Source of the DNA: JALZKA01 sp963721645
GTDB taxonomy: Bacteria > Actinomycetota > Thermoleophilia > Solirubrobacterales > 70-9
DNA length: 64,000 nucleotides
Assembly: GCA_963721645.1 (NCBI GenBank)
Contig: CAVRJK010000002.1
Span: forward strand, 744,001 to 808,000
Reading direction: 5' to 3'
Under the pieces are notes generated by a model. The model saw only the letters and a program-made list of their open reading frames with translations, ran no database searches and was not told the DNA's origin. Positions within the stretch are counted from its first letter, which is position 1; each line of letters starts with the position of its first letter. Positions 1 to 7,510 of the stretch are shown here, one piece after another. Both the position numbers and the translations under genes were made by a program.

Positions 1-2
1 CA

Positions 3-236
3 GAGAGCGCCGCACAGCAGACCGCTGCCCGCCTCCGTCCGCTCTTGCCTCGCGATGCGACGCTGCTCGGGCCGGCGCCACGGTTCCGCCTCCGTGACCG
101 CGAGCGGCGCCAGGTGCTGGTGAAGGCGGCGGACCGCGCCGAGACGGTGGATGCCGTCCGCGAGGCGGTGGACGGTGCGATCGCATCGAAGGTGATGAAG
201 GGTGTCCAGCTTTCCGTGGACGTCGACCCGCAGTAA
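3..236 (+). CDS. priA: Primosomal protein N' (PriA helicase), C-terminal fragment
   Basis: This is the last 77 codons of a gene whose start lies before the window; the frame is open back to base 3. The tail carries the PriA C-terminal pattern: a GPAP turn, an R-rich strand followed by QVLVK, and a closing V-D-V-D-P-Q. PriA reloads the replisome at stalled forks. Position before def-fmt-rsmB is the common priA-def-fmt-sun order of many bacteria, which supports the call. The helicase motifs themselves are outside the window, so the assignment rests on the tail and the context. Confidence 0.75.
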   Translation, partial: ESAAQQTAARLRPLLPRDATLLGPAPRFRLRDRERRQVLVKAADRAETVDAVREAVDGAIASKVMKGVQLSVDVDPQ

Positions 237-238
237 GC

Positions 239-274
239 GGGGTCAGGCACCTCTCATGAAAGGTGCCTGACCCC
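239..274. repeat. Perfect inverted repeat after priA, terminator-like or REP-like
   Basis: Two 14-base arms, GGGGTCAGGCACCT at 239-252 and its exact complement at 261-274, flank an 8-base loop. The element starts two bases after the priA stop and is followed by the palindrome GTTTAAAC. There is no long T-run, so an intrinsic terminator is possible but not classical. The GGGGTCAG foot is shared with the RAYT-linked palindromes elsewhere in the window, so it may be a related REP class. Confidence 0.7.
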
Positions 275-292
275 GTTTAAACTCGCGGCATC

Positions 293-970
293 TTGAGTGA
301 GCACCCCGACGTGGAGCCGGACGCGCCGATCGAAGGTCCGATCGAGGGCGATGCCGAGGGCGACGCCACCCCCGATGAGCCGACCGAGGAGGATCTTCGT
401 CGCCGCGACGAGGCGCTCGCGGAGGTCGTCGTCTTCGGCAGCCCGGTCTTGCGCTCGAAGGCCTCCGATGTGCGCGAGTTCGGGCCGGCCCTGCGGGAGG
501 AGGCCGATTACATGATCTCGATCATGCGCGACGCGATGGGCGTCGGCCTCGCCGCGACGCAGCTCGGGGCGCTCAGGCGTCTACTCGTTTTTCAGGCCGG
601 GCCGGACGCGACTCCCACCGCGCTCGCGAATCCGGTGATCGAGTGGCACTCCGGGGATCTCGCGACCGCCGCCGAGGGCTGCCTGTCGCTGCCGAGGGTG
701 ATCGTCGACGTTGAGCGGCCGCTACACGTCCGGGTCTCGGGCGCGGACATCGCGGGCAATCCGATCCTGATCGAGGCCTCGGGCCTCGAGGCTCGCGTGC
801 TCCAGCACGAGATCGACCACCTCGACGGCGTGTTGATTCTCGACCGTACGGAGAAGGAGCAGCGCAAGGGGGCGATGCGTGCGCTTCGCGAGGGCACGAG
901 CTTCACCCCGTTCGACCACGACTCCGAGGAGCAAGACGAAGACGCGGAGCCAGAGCCCGCCCGCGGGTGA
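293..970 (+). CDS. def: Peptide deformylase
   Basis: Removes the formyl group from the N-terminal methionine of nascent proteins in the cytosol. All three metal and active-site motifs are present: GVGLAATQ (residues 83-90), EGCLS (128-132, Cys ligand) and HEIDH (172-176, two His ligands and catalytic Glu). The TTG start at 293 gives 225 residues with an unusual acidic, low-complexity extension of about 45 residues before the conserved VVVFGSPVLR; a later start cannot be excluded. A TAAACT hexamer at 278-283 lies 9 bases before the start. fmt follows, so the enzymes adding and removing the formyl group are co-transcribed. Confidence 0.93.
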   Translation: MSEHPDVEPDAPIEGPIEGDAEGDATPDEPTEEDLRRRDEALAEVVVFGSPVLRSKASDVREFGPALREEADYMISIMRDAMGVGLAATQLGALRRLLVFQAGPDATPTALANPVIEWHSGDLATAAEGCLSLPRVIVDVERPLHVRVSGADIAGNPILIEASGLEARVLQHEIDHLDGVLILDRTEKEQRKGAMRALREGTSFTPFDHDSEEQDEDAEPEPARG

Positions 971-985
971 GACGGTCGTAGCGAG

Positions 986-1897
986 ATGCCGCTCGCATAC
1001 CTCGGCACTTCTGACTTCGCTGCGACGGTGCTCCGGCGCATAGCCGCGAGTCCCCATCGTCCGGCGCTCGTCGTCACGCCGCCGGACCGCAAGCAGGGGA
1101 GGGGCCGCAAGCTCTCGCCGCCTCCGGTCGCCCGTGCTGCCGCCGAGTTGGGCCTCGAGCTTCACCAGACTGCAGACGTGAACGCGGAGGACTCCTCCGG
1201 CGCCCTCGGCGCGGCGGGGATCGACACGGGGATGGTTTGCGCTTTCGGGCAGTTGATCAAACCGGCGCTTCTCGACGAAGTCGAGATGCTGAACGTGCAT
1301 CCGTCGCTCCTGCCGCGCTGGCGCGGCGCGGCGCCGATCGAGCGCGCGATCATGGCGGGCGACCGAGAGACGGGGGTCGCGATCATGCGCCTCACGGAGG
1401 GCCTCGATTCAGGCCCGGTGGCGCTGACCGAGAAGGTGGCGATCGAGCCCAGCGAGGACTACGGGTCGCTCTCGGAGCGACTGGCGGCGCTCGGCGGCGA
1501 GATGGCGGTTCGCGCGCTGGAGCTTCACGCCGGCCGCGCGCTCGAGTTCATCGAGCAGCCGGAGGAAGGGCTCACCTATGCGGAGAAGATCACCGGCGAC
1601 GAGCGTCGGCTCGATCCGGCGCTGCCCGCAGTTGAGCTCGAGCGCATCGTCCGTGCGCTCAAGCCTCACATCGGGACTTACCTGGAACTCGAGGGCGGTG
1701 AGCGCCTCGGCGTGATCGAGGCTTCTGTCGCTCCCCTGGGACCGGCTCAGGGCGAGCTCACGGCGGACGGCGAAGGCCTTGTGGTCGGCACATCTGAGGG
1801 CGCGCTACGCCTGGGCGTCGTCAAGCCTGCGGGCAAGCGCGAGATGGCAGTCGCCGACTACCTGCGCGGCACCCCATCGCCACACCTGGCCCGTTGA
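986..1897 (+). CDS. fmt: Methionyl-tRNA formyltransferase
   Basis: Transfers a formyl group from 10-formyl-THF to Met-tRNA(fMet) for translation initiation. The N-terminal hydrolase fold has the diagnostic N-x-HPSLLPRWRGAAP motif (about residues 103-117, catalytic Asn and His) and a later G-x-x-I-M-x-x-x-x-x-LDSGP segment with the catalytic Asp near residue 141. A C-terminal tRNA-binding domain follows. 303 residues is normal length. The stop overlaps the rsmB TTG start by four bases (TTGA), indicating translational coupling. Confidence 0.95.
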   Translation: MPLAYLGTSDFAATVLRRIAASPHRPALVVTPPDRKQGRGRKLSPPPVARAAAELGLELHQTADVNAEDSSGALGAAGIDTGMVCAFGQLIKPALLDEVEMLNVHPSLLPRWRGAAPIERAIMAGDRETGVAIMRLTEGLDSGPVALTEKVAIEPSEDYGSLSERLAALGGEMAVRALELHAGRALEFIEQPEEGLTYAEKITGDERRLDPALPAVELERIVRALKPHIGTYLELEGGERLGVIEASVAPLGPAQGELTADGEGLVVGTSEGALRLGVVKPAGKREMAVADYLRGTPSPHLAR

Positions 1898-3252
1898 GCA
1901 TCGCGGCCACTCCAGCGCGCCGAGCCGCGTTCGAGGTCCTACGGCGCGTTTTCGAACACGACGCGTGGGCTGACCGGGCGTTTCCGGCCGCAGCTGAGCG
2001 CCATGGGCTCGAAGGCCGCGAGCGCGCCCAGGCGCAGAGCCTGGCCTATGGCGCCGTCAAGCGTCGCGGCACCACAGATCACACGGTGGCCGAGCTGTCA
2101 GGACGCGCGCTGAGGAGCCTCGACGCCCCGGTCGTAGCGGCGCTTCGCCTCGGGCTCTACGAGGTCCTGTTCAGCGAGGGAGCCGACCACGCCGCCGTGA
2201 ACGGCGCCGTCGAGCTTGCCAAGGGCGGGATGAATCGGGGTGGCTCAAAGCGTGCCGCGGGCGCCGGAGGGCTGGTGAACGCGGTGCTCCGCAGGGCCGT
2301 GCGCGAGCGCGACGCGCTCTTGGCAACCCTCACCGACAGGACCCCGGCAGATGCCGCCATCGCGCACTCCGTGCCGCAGTGGCTGGCCGAGATGTGGTGG
2401 GAGGAGCTCGGCGCCGAGGGGGCCCGGTCGCTTCTGGCGTCGCTGAACCAGCCCGCCGAGACCGCGATGCGCGTCAACACACTGAGAGCGGACCCCGCAA
2501 AGCTTCGGGCGGAGCTCGAAGCCGCCGGCGAACCCCTCGAGGGGTCAGACCCCTCACACGACGCTCATAAAGCCCGCCTTCACCCCGCCGAGACGCTCGT
2601 GTGGGAAGGGCCGCTCGGCGTAGCCGCGCTCGCGGCGCTCGGCGACGGGCGCATGTTCGCCCAGAGCCGGGGCGCTCAGGCGGTGATCGAGACCCTCGAT
2701 CCGCAGCCGGGCGACAAGGTGCTCGACCTCTGCGCCGGGCCGGGCACCAAGACGGTCGCGATCGCGGCGAAACTGGCGGGCGACGGTGAAATCCTCGCCG
2801 TCGAACAGGACGGCGGCCGCGCACGCCAGGTCGAAGAGCTCTGCGAGCGCGCCGGGGCCGTGAACGTCGTGGTTGCGTGCGCAGACGCTCGCCAAAGCGG
2901 GGCGGAGGAGCGGGGTTACGATCGAGTCTTGGTGGACCCGCCCTGTTCAGACCTCGGAACGCTCGCGTCCCGTCCCGATGCGCGGTGGCGCAAGGAGCCC
3001 GAGACGATCGCGCGGCTGAGCGTCCTGCAGGCGGAGATCCTGGCGAGTGGGATTGGCGCGCTTCGGCCGGGCGGAACGCTCGTCTATTCGACCTGCACGA
3101 TCTCCGCGAGGGAGAACGAGAAGGTCGTCGACGCCGCCCTTGCCGCCCATCCCGGCCTGAAAGACATCCGGCGCCAGGCGATAAGCCCGGACCGCGACGG
3201 GACGGACGGCTTCTTCATCTCTGAGCTCCGAGACGGCGAGACGGATGGCTGA
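1894..3252 (+). CDS. rsmB: 16S rRNA (cytosine-967 C5) methyltransferase RsmB
   Basis: SAM-dependent methylation of C967 in 16S rRNA. An N-terminal NusB-like RNA-binding domain (about residues 1-140) is followed by a methyltransferase domain with DLCAGPGTKT near 276, DPPCSD near 346-352 and the catalytic S-T-C-T near 398-401. The TTG start overlaps the fmt stop. The stretch at residues about 216-228 (PLEGSDPSHDAHKA) is the in-frame translation of a GAGGGGTCAGACCCCTC repeat at 2539-2555, in the linker ahead of the catalytic fold. The 452-residue protein is otherwise intact. Confidence 0.92.
   Translation: MSIAATPARRAAFEVLRRVFEHDAWADRAFPAAAERHGLEGRERAQAQSLAYGAVKRRGTTDHTVAELSGRALRSLDAPVVAALRLGLYEVLFSEGADHAAVNGAVELAKGGMNRGGSKRAAGAGGLVNAVLRRAVRERDALLATLTDRTPADAAIAHSVPQWLAEMWWEELGAEGARSLLASLNQPAETAMRVNTLRADPAKLRAELEAAGEPLEGSDPSHDAHKARLHPAETLVWEGPLGVAALAALGDGRMFAQSRGAQAVIETLDPQPGDKVLDLCAGPGTKTVAIAAKLAGDGEILAVEQDGGRARQVEELCERAGAVNVVVACADARQSGAEERGYDRVLVDPPCSDLGTLASRPDARWRKEPETIARLSVLQAEILASGIGALRPGGTLVYSTCTISARENEKVVDAALAAHPGLKDIRRQAISPDRDGTDGFFISELRDGETDG
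2539..2557 (+). repeat. REP-type palindrome inside rsmB
   Basis: Copy of GAGGGGTCAGACCCCTCAC, extended to the left as CCCCTCGAGGGG (2533-2544). It is followed by ACGACGCTCA, which resembles the tail CAACGCTCAC found after the intergenic copies. It lies wholly within a coding region without breaking the frame. Confidence 0.85.
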
Positions 3253-3478
3253 GGGCGATACGAAGCTCGCCGACCGTCCCGACTGCCCCGGTTGCGGCGA
3301 GCCCTGGCTACGACCGACCAACCTGCCCGGACGGTTCCGCTGCGTGTTCTGTCTCCAGCGCTACGAGATCACGTCAGCCTGCGAGAACTGCGGTGAGCAC
3401 CAGACGATCGTGAGGCTCAGCCGTTCCGAGGACATGGTGTGCCAGCATTGCCGCCACTCGATGCTCAGGCCCGTATGA
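3245..3478 (+). CDS. Small zinc-ribbon protein with four CxxC knuckles
   Basis: 77 residues with four CxxC pairs: CPGC, CVFC, CENC and CQHC, enough to form two zinc ribbons. No catalytic motif and no name recognised. It overlaps the rsmB end by eight bases, and its TGA overlaps the ATG of rpe (ATGA), so it belongs to the def-fmt-rsmB-rpe transcript. The second half (CENCGEHQTI through CQHC) looks like a ribosome- or nucleic-acid-associated ribbon. Function is unknown; binding of RNA or a protein partner in translation is only suggested by context. Confidence 0.75.
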   Translation: MAEGDTKLADRPDCPGCGEPWLRPTNLPGRFRCVFCLQRYEITSACENCGEHQTIVRLSRSEDMVCQHCRHSMLRPV

Positions 3479-4164
3479 CAACCGCAGCCCGCGAGCTCTT
3501 CGGTTCCCCCCGGATTGCGCCCTCGATCCTGTCCGCGGACTTTTCGAAGCTCGGCGCGCAGGTCGCCGAGGTGATGGATGTCGGGGCCCGCGTGATCCAC
3601 GTGGACGTGATGGACGGCCACTTCGTCCCGCCGATCACCATCGGCCCGCTCATCGCGTCATCCATCGCCGACGACGTTCACGCGGCCGGGGGTGTCCTCG
3701 ACGTCCATCTGATGATCGAGCGCCCGGCGGAGCAGGTCGACTTCTTCGCGGCTGCGGGCGCGGACTGCATCACGATCCACCTCGAGGCGGACCCGCATGC
3801 TCACAGGACCCTGGCTGCGATCCGTGACGCGGGGTGCCTGGCCGGGCTTGCCATCAACCCCGGCACCCCCGCGGACGCCGTGTCTGGACTGGCGTCCGAG
3901 TGTGATCTCTTGCTCGCCATGAGCGTCAATCCCGGCTGGGGTGGCCAGTCCTTCATCGCCTCCTCGCCGGCGAAGATCGCGCGTCTACGTGAGCTGGCGC
4001 CGGAAGCTTGCGCGATCGAAGTCGACGGAGGCGTCGATGTCAACACCGCCCCGCAGGTGGTCGAGGCGGGTGCCGGCCTCCTTGTTGCCGGCTCCGCCGT
4101 CTTCGGCGACCCGGACCCCGCCGCGGCATACCGGCGGGTCGCCGAAGCCGCGGGGGCGGAGTAG
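3475..4164 (+). CDS. rpe: Ribulose-phosphate 3-epimerase
   Basis: Interconverts ribulose-5-P and xylulose-5-P in the pentose phosphate pathway, cytosolic TIM barrel. Visible family motifs are IAPSILSADF (catalytic Ser/Asp region), HVDVMDGHFVP (metal-binding His/Asp), HLMIERP, NPGWGGQ (phosphate loop) and VDGGV. The ATG at 3475 overlaps the preceding stop and gives 229 residues, the usual size; an upstream GTG at 3439 would add non-conserved residues and is less likely. It faces the convergent antiporter gene with only three bases between the stops. Rpe supplies ribulose-5-P, a riboflavin precursor, and the rib operon lies 3.3 kb away. Confidence 0.95.
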   Translation: MTTAARELFGSPRIAPSILSADFSKLGAQVAEVMDVGARVIHVDVMDGHFVPPITIGPLIASSIADDVHAAGGVLDVHLMIERPAEQVDFFAAAGADCITIHLEADPHAHRTLAAIRDAGCLAGLAINPGTPADAVSGLASECDLLLAMSVNPGWGGQSFIASSPAKIARLRELAPEACAIEVDGGVDVNTAPQVVEAGAGLLVAGSAVFGDPDPAAAYRRVAEAAGAE

Positions 4165-4167
4165 CGC

Positions 4168-6003
4168 TCAGCTCTCCGGGGGCTTCTGGTGCTCAGGGCC
4201 GCCGGCTCGGGGCACCGGCGTGTTCAGTGCGCCGGCCACTTCCTCCCACCACGCACGCTCGGCCGGGCTCAACCCGGCACGCCTGACGCGGCGTGCCACC
4301 CATTCGGCCATGCGGCTGCGACCTCCAACAGCGAGCATCGTCGCGTCGATCACGGCGTAGCGACCGTCGGCCAGGGCGACCAGCGACCCCGTCTCGTCGC
4401 GGCGGACACGCAGGCGAGCGGCGACCGCGGCGCCTTCGATCACATCCGGGTGGCCGGGATCGCCGTCCTCGGCCACTCGGCGACGCACGGTGAAGACCTG
4501 TGGTGCGGCACGGAGCGGCAGCGGCGGGGGCGGAGGCTCGCCGAGCGGCCCAGTCGCCCAGCGCTCGGTGAGCGCGATGACAGCCGGCATGGCCTCGCGC
4601 CGCGCGACGACGTGGAGCTCGTCGCCGGACTGGATCTCAGTCGAGCCCCTGGGGGGAACCGCGGACCCGTCGCGCACAATCAGGTTCACGAGCGCTTCCC
4701 GGGGCAGGCGCAGATCGCGGATCACCGCCCCGACGGCGGCGTCGCCGGGCTTGACCACATACGTGAACGCGTCGCCTCCGAGGCGGCGAACGGTGCCCGT
4801 CTCGATGACCGCGGGCGGGACCGCAGGCTCGTCGGTAGTGAGGCCCAGACGCACCGCCAACGCGTTGAACGTCGCACCCTGGACCAGGGTCGACGTCACG
4901 ACGACGAAAAAGATCGCGTTGAAGATCAGCTCGGCGGACTGAACCTCTGCGATGACCGGAAAGGTCGCCAGCCAGATGGGAACGGCTCCGCGCAAGCCGG
5001 CCCAGCCCAGCATCAGGCGCTCCCTCATCTCGAAGGGGGAGACGGCGGTTGCGACGACCGCGGCGAGGGGCCTGGCGACAAAGATGAGGACGGCCGAGAG
5101 AATCAGGCCCTCGAGCGCGATATCGCCGAGGCCGCTCGGAACGACGAGTAGTCCGAGCAAAAAGAAGAGCGAGATCTGCGCGGTCCAGCTCATCCCCTGA
5201 TGGAACGCGATCGTGGAACCGCGCGCCGGGATGGGGCCCGTGCCGAGGCTCAGCGCCGCGATGTAGACCGCGAGGAAGCCGGATCCGTGCGCGACCTCGG
5301 CGACGCCGAAGGCGAGCGCGGCGGTGGCGAGCGAGGCCACGGGATAGAGGCCGGGCGACGGCAGGTCAAGCCGTCGAAAGGCAGCGCGAGCGGCAATGCC
5401 GATCACGATGCCGGCGGCGAGTCCGATCGAGAGCTTCAGCGCGAACTCGATCGCCATGTCTCCGAGCCCGTAATCGGGGAGCTCGATCCAGTCGATGAAG
5501 CCAACGACCAGAAGGACCGCGATCGGATCGTTCATGCCTGATTCGCCTTCGAGAGCCCGCGCGAGGCGACGGCGGAGGCGGGAGCCGCGAAGGACCGTGA
5601 AGATCGCGGCTGAGTCGGTCGCGGCGACTGCGGCGCCGATGATCAACCCCTCCAGGAGATCCAGATCGAAGAGCCATGTGGCCACGCCGCCGGCAATGAC
5701 GGCGGTCAGAAGCGTGCCGAGCGTCGCCAATGAGACCGCGGAGCCCACGACCGGGCGGATCTCCCGCCACCCTGCGGCGAGGCCGCCTTCGAAAAGGATC
5801 AGGACGAGCCCGATCGTTCCTAGCGTCCTGGTCAATTCCGCGTCATCGAACTCGACACCGCCGATCCCCTCGGTGCCGACGAGCATCCCCAGGCCGAGGA
5901 ACAGGAGCAGGCCGGGCACACGCACGCGATCTGCCACCTTCGCGGCCGCAAGGCCCGCCGCCATCAGGAGGCCGGCTACAAGGATCAGTTCGCCGTCAGA
6001 CAT
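4168..6003 (-). CDS. CPA-family potassium/proton antiporter with TrkA-C domain
   Basis: 611 residues. The first about 390 form a run of 12-13 hydrophobic segments of the monovalent cation:proton antiporter type, with ATDSAAIF and ESGMNDPIA motifs (paired acidic residues expected in ion binding) around residues 128-160. After the membrane part comes a TrkA-C-like regulatory domain (ALVNLIVRDG through GDELHVVARR, about 425-475) and a further soluble tail. Membrane topology plus TrkA-C matches NhaP2/CvrA-type K+/H+ antiporters. It is seven bases downstream of another leftward membrane gene, so the two are probably co-transcribed. Confidence 0.85.
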   Translation of the reverse strand: MSDGELILVAGLLMAAGLAAAKVADRVRVPGLLLFLGLGMLVGTEGIGGVEFDDAELTRTLGTIGLVLILFEGGLAAGWREIRPVVGSAVSLATLGTLLTAVIAGGVATWLFDLDLLEGLIIGAAVAATDSAAIFTVLRGSRLRRRLARALEGESGMNDPIAVLLVVGFIDWIELPDYGLGDMAIEFALKLSIGLAAGIVIGIAARAAFRRLDLPSPGLYPVASLATAALAFGVAEVAHGSGFLAVYIAALSLGTGPIPARGSTIAFHQGMSWTAQISLFFLLGLLVVPSGLGDIALEGLILSAVLIFVARPLAAVVATAVSPFEMRERLMLGWAGLRGAVPIWLATFPVIAEVQSAELIFNAIFFVVVTSTLVQGATFNALAVRLGLTTDEPAVPPAVIETGTVRRLGGDAFTYVVKPGDAAVGAVIRDLRLPREALVNLIVRDGSAVPPRGSTEIQSGDELHVVARREAMPAVIALTERWATGPLGEPPPPPLPLRAAPQVFTVRRRVAEDGDPGHPDVIEGAAVAARLRVRRDETGSLVALADGRYAVIDATMLAVGGRSRMAEWVARRVRRAGLSPAERAWWEEVAGALNTPVPRAGGPEHQKPPES

Positions 6004-6009
6004 GGCTCA

Positions 6010-7353
6010 CTACGCACCCTCGTCGATCGCGGCCAGCTGCGCCTCGAGCTCGTCGGTGGAGTCGGGGAGGATTCCCGCGCCCGAGGCCTGCCTGTAGGCC
6101 CGCGCGAGGAGAACTGCCAAAAACAGCGCGCCGGCGGCAAAGCCGATCTCGATCCGCCGATCGACGTCTTCGATCGCGGGCAATAGGCACCAGGCGAAGA
6201 AGACCGTGGCGGCGAGAGCCCACGATCGGGCGGCGGTGGCGGCGGCGCCCCTCGCGAGTGCGGCCTGGGAAAGCGTCGTTGCGGCCAGGTAGAAGCCCAT
6301 CCCGACGGCGACGATGGCAAGGTCCGCACGGTCGTACTCGAAGCGGTCGCCGAACGCGATTTGCATCAGCGCTGGTCCGGCTGCGACCACGACGATCAGC
6401 GTGATCACGGCAAAGCCGGCGACGAAGGTGAGCGTTGCCCTGATGGACCCGCGAAAGGCATCGTCCCCTCCACGGGCTCGCATGCGGGTGAGGTGGGGCA
6501 GGAGACTTGCCGAGACTCCCTGAAAGATCAGCACGGGTGCGCGGACGACCATGAGGACGTTGAAGATGTAACCGGCTGCGGCGGCGTCGTCAAACGCCCG
6601 GACCAGGAGGGGCCCCGCGTTCAAGAAGACCTGCTCGCCGACCATGATCACGAGAACCGCGCCCGCGAAGCCTCCGCCGGCCGCCAGCGAAACCGGGCGG
6701 GAACGCTCGCCGTGCTCGCCGCGCCCGTTCCCGCGCGTCAGCACCAGCACAGGGATGATCATGAGGCTCACCAGGGGCGCCGCCGCGACTCCCAGCGCGA
6801 CCGGCGTCTGTCCCTCGGCGATGCCCAGTGCGAGGGCCAGCGCGAACAGCGCCCTTGCGCCCGATTCTGCGACCAGGAGCCCGGCGAGGAGAGTGAATCG
6901 CCTGGTACCCCCGAGGAAGCCCCGCGCGAAAAAGGAAGCGCCGAAGGTCACGACGGCGGCGAAGAGGACCCAATAAAGCGTTTCCGAGCCGGATAGAAGG
7001 CTGTTCTCGAGCGGCTTGCGAAGGAGGAGGACGGCGATCGCCAAGCCGAGCGCAACCGTCGACTGGATCCGGGCGGCGGTGCGGATCGCGGGGCCGGTGT
7101 CCTCGCCGCGCGCTATCCGATCCGCGAGCGTCCGCGACAAAAGCTGTTCGACGGGGCGGTAGGCGACCGAGATGGTCACAAAAACGGCCGACCACAAGAC
7201 GACGATCTCGCCGTAGTCGGTCGCGCTGAGGTTGTGCGAGGCCAGCGAGAAGAAGAGGTATGTGAGTAGCCCCGCCGCGCCGACGCCCGCGGAAAGGAGG
7301 CTTGCAGTGCGCCCGAAGCGCCTCGTCTCCGCCCCGGGGCGCATTTCGGTCAT
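6010..7353 (-). CDS. Polysaccharide flippase-like (MOP superfamily) membrane protein
   Basis: About 447 residues with 12 or more hydrophobic segments, laid out like Wzx/MATE-fold lipid-linked saccharide flippases (AGLLTYLFFSLAS near the N-terminus, then paired helices with short loops). No glycosyltransferase lies beside it, so the substrate cannot be inferred. The ATG at 7353 is chosen because a further upstream start would run through the repeat at 7375-7425. It is followed by the antiporter in the same direction. Confidence 0.7.
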   Translation of the reverse strand: MTEMRPGAETRRFGRTASLLSAGVGAAGLLTYLFFSLASHNLSATDYGEIVVLWSAVFVTISVAYRPVEQLLSRTLADRIARGEDTGPAIRTAARIQSTVALGLAIAVLLLRKPLENSLLSGSETLYWVLFAAVVTFGASFFARGFLGGTRRFTLLAGLLVAESGARALFALALALGIAEGQTPVALGVAAAPLVSLMIIPVLVLTRGNGRGEHGERSRPVSLAAGGGFAGAVLVIMVGEQVFLNAGPLLVRAFDDAAAAGYIFNVLMVVRAPVLIFQGVSASLLPHLTRMRARGGDDAFRGSIRATLTFVAGFAVITLIVVVAAGPALMQIAFGDRFEYDRADLAIVAVGMGFYLAATTLSQAALARGAAATAARSWALAATVFFAWCLLPAIEDVDRRIEIGFAAGALFLAVLLARAYRQASGAGILPDSTDELEAQLAAIDEGA

Positions 7354-7374
7354 CGCCTCACGGTATCCACGCAC

Positions 7375-7425
7375 GGGGTCAGACCTCAAGCGGGAAGTCA
7401 GACCCCACGCCTGGTGCCTGGCACC
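7375..7425. repeat. Degenerate GGGGTCAG-type inverted repeats
   Basis: GGGGTCAGAC at 7375-7384 and GTCAGACCCC at 7397-7406 form an imperfect inverted repeat, followed by the palindrome GGTGCCTGGCACC at 7413-7425. The two parts together resemble the building blocks of the element at 239-274. It lies in the divergent gap between the flippase-like gene and ribD. Confidence 0.6.
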
Positions 7426-7469
7426 TTCCGCGCGCACTTCGCAGCGGGTGTAACGGAAGTCGTCCGCTT

Positions 7470-7501
7470 GATTGACTAGTCAGTCAACCGGCCTGTACCA
7501 T
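7470..7501 (+). promoter_or_regulatory. ribD promoter overlapped by an operator-like inverted repeat
   Basis: TTGACT (7472-7477), 18 bases, then TACCAT (7496-7501) reads as a sigma-70-type promoter whose predicted start lies within about three bases of the ribD ATG at 7511. The -35 is embedded in GATTGACTAGTCAGTCAAC (7470-7488), an inverted repeat of the style bound by TetR-family dimers. A near-identical element occurs at 61741-61759. I saw no FMN-riboswitch signature here. Confidence 0.6.
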
Positions 7502-7510
7502 TCTTTTCAC

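Noticed and set aside
7354..7510. FMN riboswitch ahead of ribD
   Set aside because: The conserved RFN stems and loops are not recognisable, and the promoter seems to place transcription start next to the ATG, leaving no leader.
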